Of a DNA stretch of 64,000 nucleotides, positions 17,222-26,431 are shown piece by piece. The translations under genes and the position numbers were made by a program. The DNA is from Desulfatitalea alkaliphila (lineage in GTDB: Bacteria > Desulfobacterota > Desulfobacteria > Desulfobacterales > Desulfosarcinaceae), in NCBI RefSeq assembly GCF_022968795.1, contig NZ_JALJRB010000004.1, positions 124,001 through 188,000 of the forward strand, given 5' to 3'. A model generated the notes under the pieces. The model was given only the letters and a program-made list of their open reading frames with translations, was not told where the DNA came from and searched no databases. How positions within the stretch are numbered: position 1 is the first letter of the stretch; the number at the start of each line of letters is the position of its first letter.

Positions 17222-18427
17222 TCAAGCTTTCCGGCCCCAGACCGCATAGACGGGATCGGACAGCCAATACCGACCGTAGTACTTGTCGTGGCTGGGCCGC
17301 TCCAGGCCGCGAATTGAATAGGTTTGCAGGTCCTGAAAAGCCGGGGTCCGACGGAAGTACTCCAACACCAGGCCCATGCGCTCGAATTCATGCAGCCGGG
17401 ACCAGAGCGCGATTGCCTTGGGCGGAAACCAGCGATTGGAGAAGGTGACAATGAACCGCCCTCCCGGTGCGAGCACCCGGGCCACTTCATTCATGACCGC
17501 CAGCGGCGAGGTCAAATATTCCACCGAAGCGGTGCAGATCGCCACATCGTAGGAATTATCCGGCAAAGCAAGGGTGCTATCCGCATTCAGATCGTTCACA
17601 CGGAAGTCGGTCAGTGCCTTGTTGCGCGACAGCTCGTAATCATTGAGACCGATGCCCGTCACCTGTTTCAAGGCGACCTCCGGCGGCAGGTGAGAGTCCC
17701 AGGCGGCCATCAAATCCAGAACACGCATGCCCGGCCGGACAAAACGCCCATACAGTTCCCGAACCACCTCCAGGGCCTGATCGTCCAAATGCTGCACCAT
17801 GCGTGGTTTTTGATAGAAAAGGGGGTCCGGGGTTTCATCCGCGCGCACAAAATCCGCGGGCTCGAAAAAATCGGTGGGTTGGTCGCGCCAGGGCGCTTGC
17901 ATGCCCACGCCGTCGGTCAGCAGCGCCATCCAATCCTGCATGCCGCCGCCCTTTTCCGTTCTCTTGGGGCTCAGGCCGCCTACAGTGACCGTCAGGGAAA
18001 GCGGGCGATCCGCCAGGGGATGATCCATGTCCACCGTAATATGGCCATTGTTGCATGCAACACAGCGAAACGGCGTTATATTGGCCCGGAAGATGCCGGT
18101 CATGTCCTTGAGCAGGCCCTTGGGATAAAAGCGCCCCATGCGGGGTTGGAGCGCGGGCGCGCCGATCCTTTCCGGTGCGAACTGCCGACGCGAAAGATCG
18201 CGCAGTTCGGGTTTTCGCTTGTCGACGAAAATCTCACCCGGCGCGAAATCCATGGTGAAACCATCGCCGGGTTGCAGGCCTTCAAGCCGATCCTTCAGCC
18301 GGCGGGGTAGCAGATCCCGCCAAAAATTGACCTGGCGCGCGGCATATCCGTCGGTATGCCGGATTGCATCGCTCGTCCAATTGAGTTGAAAAAACACGTC
18401 CGATAGATTGTCGGGTCCGATACGCAT
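17222..18427 (-). CDS. FKBP-like domain fused to a SAM-dependent methyltransferase
   Basis: A 401-aa protein. Residues ~35-150 look like a SlyD-type FKBP module. A PGDGFTMDF start, a GRFYPKGLL insert-like segment and the diagnostic ITVDMDHPLADRPLSLTV strand are visible. Residues ~215-385 form a class I methyltransferase (GMRVLDLMAAWDSHLP; VTGIGLNDYEL; FRVNDLNADSTLAL; YDVAICTASVEYL; APGGRFIVTFSNRWFP). Motif I (DLMAAWDS) lacks the usual GxGxG. Possible roles are protein methylation guided by the prolyl-isomerase module or simply a fused pair. The start at 18427 has agggag upstream. It converges on ftsH with 13 bases between. Confidence 0.72.
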   Translation of the reverse strand: MRIGPDNLSDVFFQLNWTSDAIRHTDGYAARQVNFWRDLLPRRLKDRLEGLQPGDGFTMDFAPGEIFVDKRKPELRDLSRRQFAPERIGAPALQPRMGRFYPKGLLKDMTGIFRANITPFRCVACNNGHITVDMDHPLADRPLSLTVTVGGLSPKRTEKGGGMQDWMALLTDGVGMQAPWRDQPTDFFEPADFVRADETPDPLFYQKPRMVQHLDDQALEVVRELYGRFVRPGMRVLDLMAAWDSHLPPEVALKQVTGIGLNDYELSRNKALTDFRVNDLNADSTLALPDNSYDVAICTASVEYLTSPLAVMNEVARVLAPGGRFIVTFSNRWFPPKAIALWSRLHEFERMGLVLEYFRRTPAFQDLQTYSIRGLERPSHDKYYGRYWLSDPVYAVWGRKA

Positions 18428-18545
18428 TGTAACACTCCCTTCGTGTGCTTTGTTTGACACGTAAGGTGTTGTCGATATCCGGATGTGCAACCGGAGCAGA
18501 TGAGGGGGGTAATGGTAGGCAGAACCTACCGAAGGGAAGCAGTCG

Positions 18546-19457
18546 TCACTGTATGGATGCCATGGCGATCAGGTGGGAGCGCAGGTTGGTGCCGGCATTT
18601 TGCAATCCCAATTTGCGGCGCAGGTTCTTGCGGTGAAAATGGACCGTGGTGTCGGAGACATTCAAGATTTCGGCAATCTCCTTGCTACTGCGGCCGTCTT
18701 TGACCAAGGTGGCCACCTGCAGCTCCTGGGGCGTGAGCACGATGTGGATATTGGACAGCCGTTGGAGCATGGGGGAAACGATGTTTTGCAGGTGGGATTC
18801 GATGATATCCACGGCGGTGCGGTCTTTTCCCCGCAAAGGGGCGCGTTTGAGCTTTTCGATGTAGGGGAAGATCAACTCCTTGATGTTGGCCAGCACTTTT
18901 TCTTCGAGCTCCTGCTTGTCCGATTCCCGTTGTCGGAGCAACACCTTCAGGGCGATGTTGGTCTCTTCCAGCTGTTGCTTTTGTACTTCAATGTCGATTT
19001 TTCCTTGTCTGAGCGCCTCTTCGGCCAGTTTGAGTTGTGTTATCTCTTCGTGGCTCACCACAACCAACGGCGGCGCGACCGACGTCACGCGGAGCACCCG
19101 CATGTAGTACCAATGTTGCGCCGTCGGCGAGTGGCATGGATAGTCGTAGAGAAACTCCTCTGTCTCGCCGCGGATGACCTCGCGGATGCCGGCGGCCGCC
19201 GCATGCGCGTGAGCCGCATCCTCGCCCGTGGCGGCATCGCACACGGCCAGGTAGTTGACGCCGATGAAATCGACGGTACTGTCCGCTTTTTCTTCGGCGG
19301 CAAAGGCTTGCCAAGCCCGGTTGGTTTCCAGAATCACCCCTTGTTCATCCAGTATGGCGATGTGGGCCGAAAGGGCGTTCAGCACGGCGGGACCCAACGG
19401 ATCGGCGAAACTGCGAGGTGCCGGCCGTTTGGTGGCGTCGGGTGTCTCTGTTTTCAT
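18546..19457 (-). CDS. PAS domain LuxR-type transcriptional regulator
   Basis: A 303-aa regulator. An N-terminal PAS domain covers roughly residues 25-150 (HIAILDEQGVILETNRAW; FIGVNYLAVCD; YYMRVLRV; VVVSHEEITQ). A coiled coil runs from ~150 to 210. A LuxR/GerE HTH follows at ~240-295 (LTPQELQVATLVKDGRSSKEIAEILNVS then TVHFHRKNLRRKLGL). It has no receiver domain, so the signal is probably sensed directly by PAS. The start at 19457 has aggat 9 bases upstream. The upstream frame extension to 19664 runs into the divergent gene's leader and is unlikely. Confidence 0.85.
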   Translation of the reverse strand: MKTETPDATKRPAPRSFADPLGPAVLNALSAHIAILDEQGVILETNRAWQAFAAEEKADSTVDFIGVNYLAVCDAATGEDAAHAHAAAAGIREVIRGETEEFLYDYPCHSPTAQHWYYMRVLRVTSVAPPLVVVSHEEITQLKLAEEALRQGKIDIEVQKQQLEETNIALKVLLRQRESDKQELEEKVLANIKELIFPYIEKLKRAPLRGKDRTAVDIIESHLQNIVSPMLQRLSNIHIVLTPQELQVATLVKDGRSSKEIAEILNVSDTTVHFHRKNLRRKLGLQNAGTNLRSHLIAMASIQ

Positions 19458-19656
19458 GTTCGCGTCATCCTGTTGTTGCGTGCGGTGCCGCAGGGCGGAT
19501 GGGCGCCGCCGCCGAAGCCGCTTGCCGCCAATGCCCGGATGGGCTAAACATCGAACCAAGGGCATTGCCCGATTGGGTGGTGCCGGCAGCACAATGAGTA
19601 ACACCAGAATAAACCAGAGGAACCGGGAATGCAAGCGGACGATGAAAGGAGTGGCC

Positions 19657-20169
19657 ATGATCATTCCGTATAACGGTAAACATCCGGTGATCGGAAGGAA
19701 TGTCTACATCGCACCCACCGCCGTGGTGATCGGGGATGTGGTGATCGAGGAGGGGGCCAGCATCTGGTTCGGTGCCGTGGTCCGGGGCGATACGGACCGC
19801 ATCACCATCGGTGCCCGCACCAACATTCAGGACCAGTGCGTGCTGCACCTTGATCCGGGCTGCCCTTTGACCATTGGTGCCGATGTGACCGTCGGGCACA
19901 ATGCGGTGGTGCACGGGTGCACCCTCGAAGACAAGGTGTTGATCGGCATCGGCGCCGTGGTGCTCAACAACGCGGTGGTTCGAACCGGTGCCGTGGTGGC
20001 CGCCGGCGCGCTGGTGCAGGAGGGACAGCAGATCGATGCTTGTCACTTGGCGGCCGGCGTGCCGGCCAAGATCAAGAAGGATTACGGTAAGGCGCGACTG
20101 GCCGTGAATGTGCACGAGGCCGAGGTGTACGTGGGGCTTTCCAAGGCTTATCGGCAGCACAAGTCCTGA
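19657..20169 (+). CDS. Gamma carbonic anhydrase family protein
   Basis: A 170-aa left-handed beta-helix protein. Hexapeptide repeats run from residue ~10 to 120. The three zinc-binding histidines are at 64, 81 and 86 in the order seen in Cam/YrdA-type gamma carbonic anhydrases, and the R/D pair in VVRGDTDRI is present. The C-terminus is a short helix. Zinc- or iron-dependent CO2 hydration is plausible, but YrdA-like members often have weak activity. The start at 19657 has aaaggag at ideal spacing; the frame upstream overlaps the divergent regulator and is not coding. Confidence 0.88.
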   Translation: MIIPYNGKHPVIGRNVYIAPTAVVIGDVVIEEGASIWFGAVVRGDTDRITIGARTNIQDQCVLHLDPGCPLTIGADVTVGHNAVVHGCTLEDKVLIGIGAVVLNNAVVRTGAVVAAGALVQEGQQIDACHLAAGVPAKIKKDYGKARLAVNVHEAEVYVGLSKAYRQHKS

Positions 20170-20202
20170 ACAGTGGTTGCGGACACGGGTTGGGCGGCGT
20201 GA

Positions 20203-21009
20203 CTACCGAGAGGCGCCGGCCACCTCTTGCAGGAAATCGGCGATGGCCTGCAAATATTGGGTCATGCCCACGAAAAACAGGTCGTTGTGGTCGGCGCCGT
20301 CGATGCGCAGCAACCGTTTGCGGATGCCCGCGCTCGCTTCGTAAAGCGCCTTGCCGTCGGCATAGGGAATGATGTGGTCGTGCTGGGCATGGATGATCAG
20401 GGTGGGGCCGGCGTATTGAGCGATCTTGTCGATGTTGCGGAATCCCTGCTGCTCTTTGAATCCGATACGTTCCACATCGACCCCCAACAAGTGCAGCAGC
20501 GGCGCGGCGAAAGCAAACCCGCTTTCGATGATCAGGCCTGAGATGGCATCGGTACGGGATGCGGCCAGCTCCAGGGCCGGCGCACTGCCCAGGGAGCGTC
20601 CCATCACCACCAGGGGGCCGCTGTAGCCGTGACCGGCGAGCCAGTTGAGGGTGTAATCGAGGATCGGATGGCTGTCGGCGAGCATGGCGCTGACGGTGGG
20701 GGTGCCGTCGGAGCGACCATAGCCCCGGTAGTCCACGGCCAGCAGGTTGATGCCGATGCGATTGAACAGGGGGCCGATGTCGTCGTAGTCGGACACGATC
20801 TCCCCGTTGCCGTGGAAGAAGAGAATGTTGCACCCCTCAGGAGACAGCGTGTAAAACCGGCCGCCGACGGCGGTGTCGGTGGCGACGGGAATCAGGTGAT
20901 CCTTTGCCGGATCGGCGGGCCGACCCCATTCGCTGCGCGGGTGAAAAATGGCGTTGCACACCTCTGGTCGGTCCAGGATGTTTACATCGTCAGGGGCGGT
21001 AGGCGACAT
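20203..21009 (-). CDS. Alpha/beta hydrolase
   Basis: A 268-aa cytoplasmic alpha/beta hydrolase. The oxyanion segment FFHGNGE is at residues 64-70 and the nucleophile elbow GRSLGS has Ser139. The acid follows in HAQHDHII and the catalytic His in GADHND. VDYRGYGRSDG is typical of BEM46/YqkD-like members. Substrate unknown. The ATG at 21009 has aaagg 10 bases upstream; TTG or ATG codons at 21036 and 21030 are less supported. It lies 146 bases after the dynamin-like gene on the same strand. Confidence 0.85.
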   Translation of the reverse strand: MSPTAPDDVNILDRPEVCNAIFHPRSEWGRPADPAKDHLIPVATDTAVGGRFYTLSPEGCNILFFHGNGEIVSDYDDIGPLFNRIGINLLAVDYRGYGRSDGTPTVSAMLADSHPILDYTLNWLAGHGYSGPLVVMGRSLGSAPALELAASRTDAISGLIIESGFAFAAPLLHLLGVDVERIGFKEQQGFRNIDKIAQYAGPTLIIHAQHDHIIPYADGKALYEASAGIRKRLLRIDGADHNDLFFVGMTQYLQAIADFLQEVAGASR

Positions 21010-21155
21010 TGGCAAGGCCTTTCGGGGCATGTCCAAGGATCGGAGCGGTGCGGTTCATGAAGGCGTCGGTCGGCGGTATCGCCACAGAAGCCGCGCGCCA
21101 TATGCTATTGCCGACATCCGGGCTCCCGTGTCGACCGGGCCCGGGAACTATGCGA

Positions 21156-22628
21156 TCAAGCGTTGGTCGCCGGATCCGGCGGGGTTTGCGCGGGTCCGGC
21201 GATGGCCGCCTGGACACGGTTCAGCCCCAGGGCGGCCTCTTCGTCTTCCGACAGATTGGCCAGTTCCCTGAGTGCTTCCCGGATCTCCTTGGATCCTTCT
21301 TGGTACAAGGCGGCGATGTTGGCGTGCTCGCGCCGCACTTCGCGCAAGGAGAATCTGCCGCCCGTGTTTTGCAGGTGCTTTGTGACGATGTCGCGGACCG
21401 CTTCCCAACTGTCCCGGCGGGTCTGGTTGAAAAGGGGGGTCAAACTGTCGATCTGCTTGATGGTTTTGCGATGAAAGCGTTTGTAGAAGAGGTGGCGCAG
21501 AAATGTGGCCCAGAGACCGAGGAACAGTAGCGCCGTGCCGCCGCCGATGGCGGCCTTGAGGTAGATGTCGGTACCCATCAGGGGCGGCACGACGAAGGTG
21601 AGGCCGATGGCGCCCCCGCCTGCGAGTATTCCGTACACCAGGGCTGTGAGAAACCCCTTGGCACTGAAGCGGCGGGTTTTCTTGCGATAAGCGATCAGTG
21701 CTTCCAACAGATGGGCGAGGCGCTGGCCATGGGTTTCCACGAAGGAGGCCAGGTTGTCCAGTCGATAGGTGGGCGCTTGTTGCACCGCCTTTTTCAGCTC
21801 CTCGCGCTGGTTCTCCAGGTAGCGCAAATAGCTCAGATCCCGGCTCTCCTTTTGTGCTTCGGCTTCCTGTTGGGCATAGGTCAGATGGATCATGGGGATG
21901 TCCTTGCGCCCGGTGATTTGGGAGAGGTTCCAACACAAGGTGCCGTAGACGCGCAGCAGATCGATCATGGAGGCGCATTCGTCGATGCGGTTGAGGACGA
22001 ACAGCACCCGGTCTTCAAAGGTGCGCGAAGGCAGGGTTTCCCGCAGGCTGGTGTGTGCCTCGCGTACGGTGCCGGCCTTGTGGGGATCGAAGAGCACCAA
22101 TACCAGATCGACGATCTGGGCCAGATCGCCGATCACTTCCTGGTAATCATAACCCCGGTCCCGCTCGGTGATGCTGTCGAGCATGCCCGGGGTGTCGATG
22201 ATGGCCAGGTTTTTCAGGAAGGGGGCGTTGACCTTTTTCAGACGGAAGTGGGCGGCAAAGCGCTGGCCGTGCTTTTTCAACGATTCGAAGGGGTATTCCG
22301 AATCGTTGAGAAGGTACTTGCCGTCACGGGTTTCGGTTACCTGTGGCGGTGCGTCGGCCGGCAGGCTGTCGTCGTAGGTGATCACCGTAAAGGAGTCGTC
22401 GGTGGGCGCCTGGCCGGTGGCTTGGACCTTGAGGCCCAGAAAATCATTGATCAGGGTCGATTTGCCCGATGAATAGCTACCCAGTACCAAGACTTGGGGC
22501 CGCCATTTGATGGTGGTTTCCAAGGGTACATCGCTGTATCCGTAGCGCAGCGCCACCGGCGTCAGCTGCTCGGCCACCATCTCCAGCATTTCCGATCGAA
22601 GGGCTTTGATGTAGTTGTCCCGGTACAT
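21156..22628 (-). CDS. Dynamin-family GTPase with two membrane helices
   Basis: A 490-aa large GTPase. G1 GSYSSGKST is at residues 50-58, G3 DTPG at 145-148 and G4 NRID (a variant of NKxD) at 213-216. The GTPase-to-helical transition is EHD/dynamin-like. Two hydrophobic helices at ~330-352 and ~356-380 suggest a membrane hairpin, and the C-terminus is helical. Bacterial dynamin-like proteins remodel or repair membranes; the role here is unknown. It follows the FKBP-like gene by 62 bases and may belong to the EF-G neighbourhood. The ribosome site is weak (cgagga). Confidence 0.85.
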   Translation of the reverse strand: MYRDNYIKALRSEMLEMVAEQLTPVALRYGYSDVPLETTIKWRPQVLVLGSYSSGKSTLINDFLGLKVQATGQAPTDDSFTVITYDDSLPADAPPQVTETRDGKYLLNDSEYPFESLKKHGQRFAAHFRLKKVNAPFLKNLAIIDTPGMLDSITERDRGYDYQEVIGDLAQIVDLVLVLFDPHKAGTVREAHTSLRETLPSRTFEDRVLFVLNRIDECASMIDLLRVYGTLCWNLSQITGRKDIPMIHLTYAQQEAEAQKESRDLSYLRYLENQREELKKAVQQAPTYRLDNLASFVETHGQRLAHLLEALIAYRKKTRRFSAKGFLTALVYGILAGGGAIGLTFVVPPLMGTDIYLKAAIGGGTALLFLGLWATFLRHLFYKRFHRKTIKQIDSLTPLFNQTRRDSWEAVRDIVTKHLQNTGGRFSLREVRREHANIAALYQEGSKEIREALRELANLSEDEEAALGLNRVQAAIAGPAQTPPDPATNA

Positions 22629-22690
22629 CCACTATTCCTCGCGTATTGATTTGATTTCCAATACACTTATAGGCAATGACCGGGAATAAA

Positions 22691-23080
22691 TCAACCACAG
22701 CCGCAACCGCAATCGCAATCGCCGCCGCAGGCCGTCATGCGGGCCATGGTTTTGACCACTTCGCCGTTGTCCGCCTTCGTTGCGCTTAATACCCGCACAC
22801 GCAGTTCGAAGGGGGGCGCTGCCGGCAGGTGGGGGGTCAGATCGCACTGCAAGTGGCCGAACAGGCGCATGGCGGCGCCGGGTTGCACTGCCACGGTTGC
22901 TTCCTCACCGGGTACTTTGCCCATCAGTTGCTGTTCAAAAGGGGTGAGCCCTTCGACGCCCAGGCCGACGATAATCGTCAAGGGCGTTTCCGATACGATA
23001 TCGGATGGCGCATCGGGGTGCGGCGGACTGGCGTAAACCGCCAGTTGCACTTTGTCCAACGGTTGGATGGCGCGCGGCAT
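22691..23080 (-). CDS. FKBP-like protein with Cys-rich tail
   Basis: A 129-aa protein. Residues ~1-85 resemble the first half of an FKBP/SlyD domain (KVQLAVY; LTIIVGLGVEGLTPFEQQLMGKVPGEEATVAVQPG). The C-terminus ends in a cysteine/glycine tail (ACGGDCDCGCGCG) reminiscent of the metal-binding tails of SlyD-like proteins. Full prolyl-isomerase activity is doubtful because the domain looks shortened. Start at 23080 with aagga upstream. It sits 37 bases after the ATPase gene and 62 bases before the dynamin-like gene, all on the minus strand. Metal storage or chaperoning is an inference from the tail only. Confidence 0.6.
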   Translation of the reverse strand: MPRAIQPLDKVQLAVYASPPHPDAPSDIVSETPLTIIVGLGVEGLTPFEQQLMGKVPGEEATVAVQPGAAMRLFGHLQCDLTPHLPAAPPFELRVRVLSATKADNGEVVKTMARMTACGGDCDCGCGCG

Positions 23081-23117
23081 TTCTCTTTTTCCTTTGCACC
23101 GGCGGTCAGCGGGTGTT

Positions 23118-23834
23118 TCAGGCAACCCCGCCTTCCACTTGGGTTCGTATCAACATCGTGGCCGGATCGAGGACCAGCGGTGGTTGGGCTTCCGGCAGCG
23201 TGCAGCCTTTGAGGGCTTCGATAAAAACCGTCTCCCCTTTGGGTTGCAGAGCGATGGCGACATCGAAGAGATCCTGCACCGGGGAGAGCTGGACGGGCAG
23301 TCCGTCCTCGGCAGGTGCCTCGTGGCGGTGGGTGGTGACGGTGAACCAGACCGGCACGGCCAGTTGGCCGGCCAGATCTTTTAGTGCTTCAAGCAAAGGG
23401 TGCGCCTCGGGATCGAAAGGGTAACCATCGATGATGATCATGTCGGGCTGGAAGATGTTCTGGGCTGTCAGGTCGGTCAAGCGTTCCTGCAACTTGGGAA
23501 GACTGAAACCCTCCACCTGAAAGGTCATGATCAGGCGGTGGGGTAGCATGGTGTCCCACAACTGTTGCATGTCATTGACCTGGTAATGCTGCGCCAGGCG
23601 GTGAACCACCTCCCGGTACCAGATGTCGACCTTGCCCACCGGTTCGTTGAGGCTGATGTGCAGCACCTTGCGGCCCCGCAACATGGTGTTCAGGGCGATT
23701 TGCACAATCAAGGCGGTTTTCCCCACTCCCGCCCGTGCCAGCACGGCACCGAAGCGGCCCGGACCGACGATGTCTTCGTTCTCCTGGCCCAACAGCCGCA
23801 GGGGATTGCGCAGTATCAAATCTTTGGTCAGCAT
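23118..23834 (-). CDS. RecA-like P-loop ATPase of unknown role
   Basis: A 238-aa P-loop protein. Walker A AGVGKT is at residues 35-40 and Walker B MIIIDG at 132-137. A KVLHISLNEPVGKVDIWYREVV segment follows the first strand, like the DnaB/KaiC/RadA-type core. Basic or oligomerisation extensions are absent. The ATG at 23834 has aaagga upstream; an upstream ATG at 23960 with gggag would add 42 Arg-rich residues and cannot be excluded. The gene begins shortly after the EF-G stop codon. I do not recognise a named family. Confidence 0.68.
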   Translation of the reverse strand: MLTKDLILRNPLRLLGQENEDIVGPGRFGAVLARAGVGKTALIVQIALNTMLRGRKVLHISLNEPVGKVDIWYREVVHRLAQHYQVNDMQQLWDTMLPHRLIMTFQVEGFSLPKLQERLTDLTAQNIFQPDMIIIDGYPFDPEAHPLLEALKDLAGQLAVPVWFTVTTHRHEAPAEDGLPVQLSPVQDLFDVAIALQPKGETVFIEALKGCTLPEAQPPLVLDPATMLIRTQVEGGVA

Positions 23835-23975
23835 TATCAGATTCCTTTCTTTGAGGCGAATCACACGACCGGTCGAGGTACCCGGCGCCGGCCGGTCGGG
23901 CCGGGAACGGCGACGGGCGAGACGATCCGCCGGAAGTGCCTCCGAATCCAGCTTGAGCATGGGCGATAGACTCCC

Positions 23976-26063
23976 TTAGGCCACTTTCTGCTTCTTTTCG
24001 GCGACCTTTTTGGCGATCTCCTCGGCGATGGATTGGGGCACCTGTTTGTAAGCGGCGAACTCCATCGTGAATTGCGCCTTGCCCTGGGTGAGGGAGCGCA
24101 AGATGGTGGCATAGCCGAACATTTCCGCCAGGGGTACCTGGGATTCGATGATGCACATGACCCCCTCGTCCTGGGCACCGAGAATCATACCGCGTCTTTG
24201 ATTGAGAGAGCCCATGACCGCCCCTTGGTATTCGGCCGGCGTTTCCACCACCACCTTCATGATCGGCTCCTGGACGATGGGCTTGGCCTTGGGATAAACC
24301 TCGATGAAAGCACCGCGGGCCGCCGCCTGGAAAGCCATGTCCGATGAGTCCACGCTGTGGGAGGCACCGTCGTTGAGCACCACGCGAATACCGGTCACCG
24401 GGAATTCCAGCTTGGGCCCCTTGGCCATGCAGTTGCGAAAACCCTTTTCGCAGGCCGGGATGTATTGGGTCGGTACCGAACCGCCGGTGACCTGGTTGTC
24501 GAAAATGAAATCGGCTTCGCTGCAAGGTTCGATATAGCCTGCAACGCGGCCGTATTGGCCCGAACCGCCGGTCTGTTTCTTGTGGATGTAGTCGAATTCG
24601 GCCCTCTGGGTGATGGTTTCGCGATAAGCCACCTGGGGGGCGCCGGTGGTGACGATGGCGCTGTACTCACGGCGCATGCGCTCGATGTAAACATCCAGAT
24701 GCAGCTCGCCCATACCCGAAATGATGGTTTCGCCGGTCTCGTCGTTGACATGGGTCTTGAAGGTGGGGTCCTCTTTGGAAAATCGGTTCAACGCCTTGGA
24801 CATATTGATCTCCGACTTGTGGTCCTTGGGAGCGATGGCCAGGGAGATCACCGGTTCGGGTACGTACATGGAGGTCATGGTCAGGGTCACCCCCGGTGTC
24901 ACGAAGGTGTCGCCCGAGGCGCAGTCGACGCCGAACATGGCGCCGATGGCGCCGCTGCCCAGGGCCGGAATGTCTTCCATCTGGTCGGCATGCATGCGCA
25001 CCAGACGTCCGATCTTCAATTTCTTGCCGGTGCGCACGTTGATCACCGTGTCACCCTTTTCCAGTTTGCCCTGGTAGACGCGGATATAGGTCAATTGACC
25101 GTATTGGCCGTCTTCCAGCTTGAAGGCCAGCGAAACGGTGGGCAAGGCGTTGTCGGGTTGCAGGTTCACGGGAGCTTCTTCGGCATTCAGATCCAAAGCC
25201 TGGTTGATGACATCCTTGGGGCTGGGAAGTAAATCGATGACGGCATCCAGCAGGGGCTGCACCCCTTTGTTTTTGTAAGCGGAACCCATGAATACCGGTG
25301 TCAATTGGCGCTGCAATACACCGGCGCGGATGGCGCCGAGGAGCATCTCGGTGGTCACCGGCGCCTCTTCCAGAACCGCTTCGGTCAATTCGTCGGAGAA
25401 CATGGTGGCCGCGTCGATGAGCTGTTCGCGGTATTCGTCGGCCATCTCCCGCAATTCGGCAGGAATCTCCAGCTCTTCGATGGTTTCGCCGTTGTCGCCA
25501 CGGAAGTAGAGCGCCTTCATCCGCACAAGATCGACAACCCCCTGGTGGTCGGCCTCCAGGCCGATGGGGATCTGCATGGCCACCGCGTTGTGCGCCAACT
25601 TGTTCTTCAACTGTTCGATCACCCGGAAAGGGCTGGCGCCGCTGCGATCGCACTTGTTGACGAAGGCGATGCAGGGCACATTGTAGCGTTTCATCTGGTG
25701 ATCCACGGTGATCGATTGGGACTGCACCCCGCCGACGGAACACAACACCAATATGGCGCCGTCCAACACCCGAAGGGACCGTTCCACCTCGATGGTGAAA
25801 TCCACGTGGCCCGGTGTGTCGATAATGTTGATGTCGTGCCCTTTCCACTGGCAGTAGGTGGCGGCCGAGGCGATGGTGATGCCGCGTTCGCGCTCCAGCT
25901 CCATGGAGTCCATGGTGGCCCCGACGCCATCCTTGCCCTTGACGTCATGGATGGCGTGGATGCGTTGGGTGTAGAAAAGCACCCGTTCGGTCAAAGTGGT
26001 CTTGCCCGAATCGATGTGGGCGCTGATGCCGATGTTGCGCAGATGCCGGATGTTGGTTTTCAT
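23976..26063 (-). CDS. fusA: Elongation factor G, spd/mitochondrial EFG1-like
   Basis: A 695-aa full-length translational GTPase with all five EF-G domains. The P-loop AHIDSGKT is at residues 15-22, then switch [18 protein letters not shown] and NKCD. Domain [16 protein letters not shown] and domain [15 protein letters not shown] (with the conserved loop) are also present. The signature [34 protein letters not shown] matches the EFG1 subfamily found in spirochaetes, planctomycetes, deltaproteobacteria and mitochondria, which catalyses translocation. It is not beside rpsL/rpsG/tuf here, so it is a detached EF-G gene. Confidence 0.93.
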   Translation of the reverse strand: MKTNIRHLRNIGISAHIDSGKTTLTERVLFYTQRIHAIHDVKGKDGVGATMDSMELERERGITIASAATYCQWKGHDINIIDTPGHVDFTIEVERSLRVLDGAILVLCSVGGVQSQSITVDHQMKRYNVPCIAFVNKCDRSGASPFRVIEQLKNKLAHNAVAMQIPIGLEADHQGVVDLVRMKALYFRGDNGETIEELEIPAELREMADEYREQLIDAATMFSDELTEAVLEEAPVTTEMLLGAIRAGVLQRQLTPVFMGSAYKNKGVQPLLDAVIDLLPSPKDVINQALDLNAEEAPVNLQPDNALPTVSLAFKLEDGQYGQLTYIRVYQGKLEKGDTVINVRTGKKLKIGRLVRMHADQMEDIPALGSGAIGAMFGVDCASGDTFVTPGVTLTMTSMYVPEPVISLAIAPKDHKSEINMSKALNRFSKEDPTFKTHVNDETGETIISGMGELHLDVYIERMRREYSAIVTTGAPQVAYRETITQRAEFDYIHKKQTGGSGQYGRVAGYIEPCSEADFIFDNQVTGGSVPTQYIPACEKGFRNCMAKGPKLEFPVTGIRVVLNDGASHSVDSSDMAFQAAARGAFIEVYPKAKPIVQEPIMKVVVETPAEYQGAVMGSLNQRRGMILGAQDEGVMCIIESQVPLAEMFGYATILRSLTQGKAQFTMEFAAYKQVPQSIAEEIAKKVAEKKQKVA

Positions 26064-26289
26064 GTGCTACATTCCTTATCGTTTTACAAACAAAACAATC
26101 GTCCGGGGGTCGTTCCGCTGTCCGGCAGGCAACATGCCACGGCGGCAGGGGGCCGACCCCGTCCGAGGATCCATTTTGACGCGATCCTTTCGAAGTGTTG
26201 TCTCCGAAAGGGATTGTGCTGCTTTCCGCCCGCTATAAGTCGATGGTTACAAGGGGAGAAGGGTCAGCTGCCAGGTACCGACGGAGAAA
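26064..26289. other. Leader region between the EF-G gene and the upstream hairpin
   Basis: No gene is seen. The minus-strand ribosome site aaggaatg lies just upstream of the EF-G start. A seven-base inverted repeat cctttcg / cgaaagg (about 26188-26213) could fold in the leader. The remainder is unremarkable. Confidence 0.4.
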
Positions 26290-26325
26290 CAAAAACCCTC
26301 ATCTGGTGAAATTGCCAAATGAGGG
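26290..26325 (-). terminator. Intrinsic terminator or attenuator between the NUDIX gene and fusA
   Basis: Stem arms ccctcatctgg (26296-26306) and ccaaatgaggg (26315-26325) pair with one G-T. On the minus strand the hairpin is followed by five T at 26295-26291. It is placed to end NUDIX transcripts. It also lies about 20 bases downstream of a candidate fusA promoter, so it may attenuate fusA. Confidence 0.7.
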
Positions 26326-26352
26326 GCGTTCAATTCAACTTGATAAACGCAT

Positions 26353-26382
26353 CTAATAGATAAGATGTGCGGGGTTTGTCAA
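26353..26382 (-). promoter_or_regulatory. Candidate promoter for fusA leader
   Basis: On the minus strand a perfect TTGACA (26382-26377) is followed after 18 bases by TATTAG (26358-26353). The predicted start near 26345 lies just upstream of the terminator-like hairpin at 26325-26290 and about 280 bases from the EF-G start codon. Confidence 0.4.
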
Positions 26383-26431
26383 CAACAATTTTTCCCCGGC
26401 CCCAAAAAAACCGGCTACTGTTCGGCGACCA

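Noticed and set aside
15268-17490. 740-codon open frame on the minus strand opposite ftsH
   Set aside because: It is the antisense shadow of ftsH. The codon content is His/Gly/Asp-rich with no domain, and ftsH is unequivocal on the other strand.
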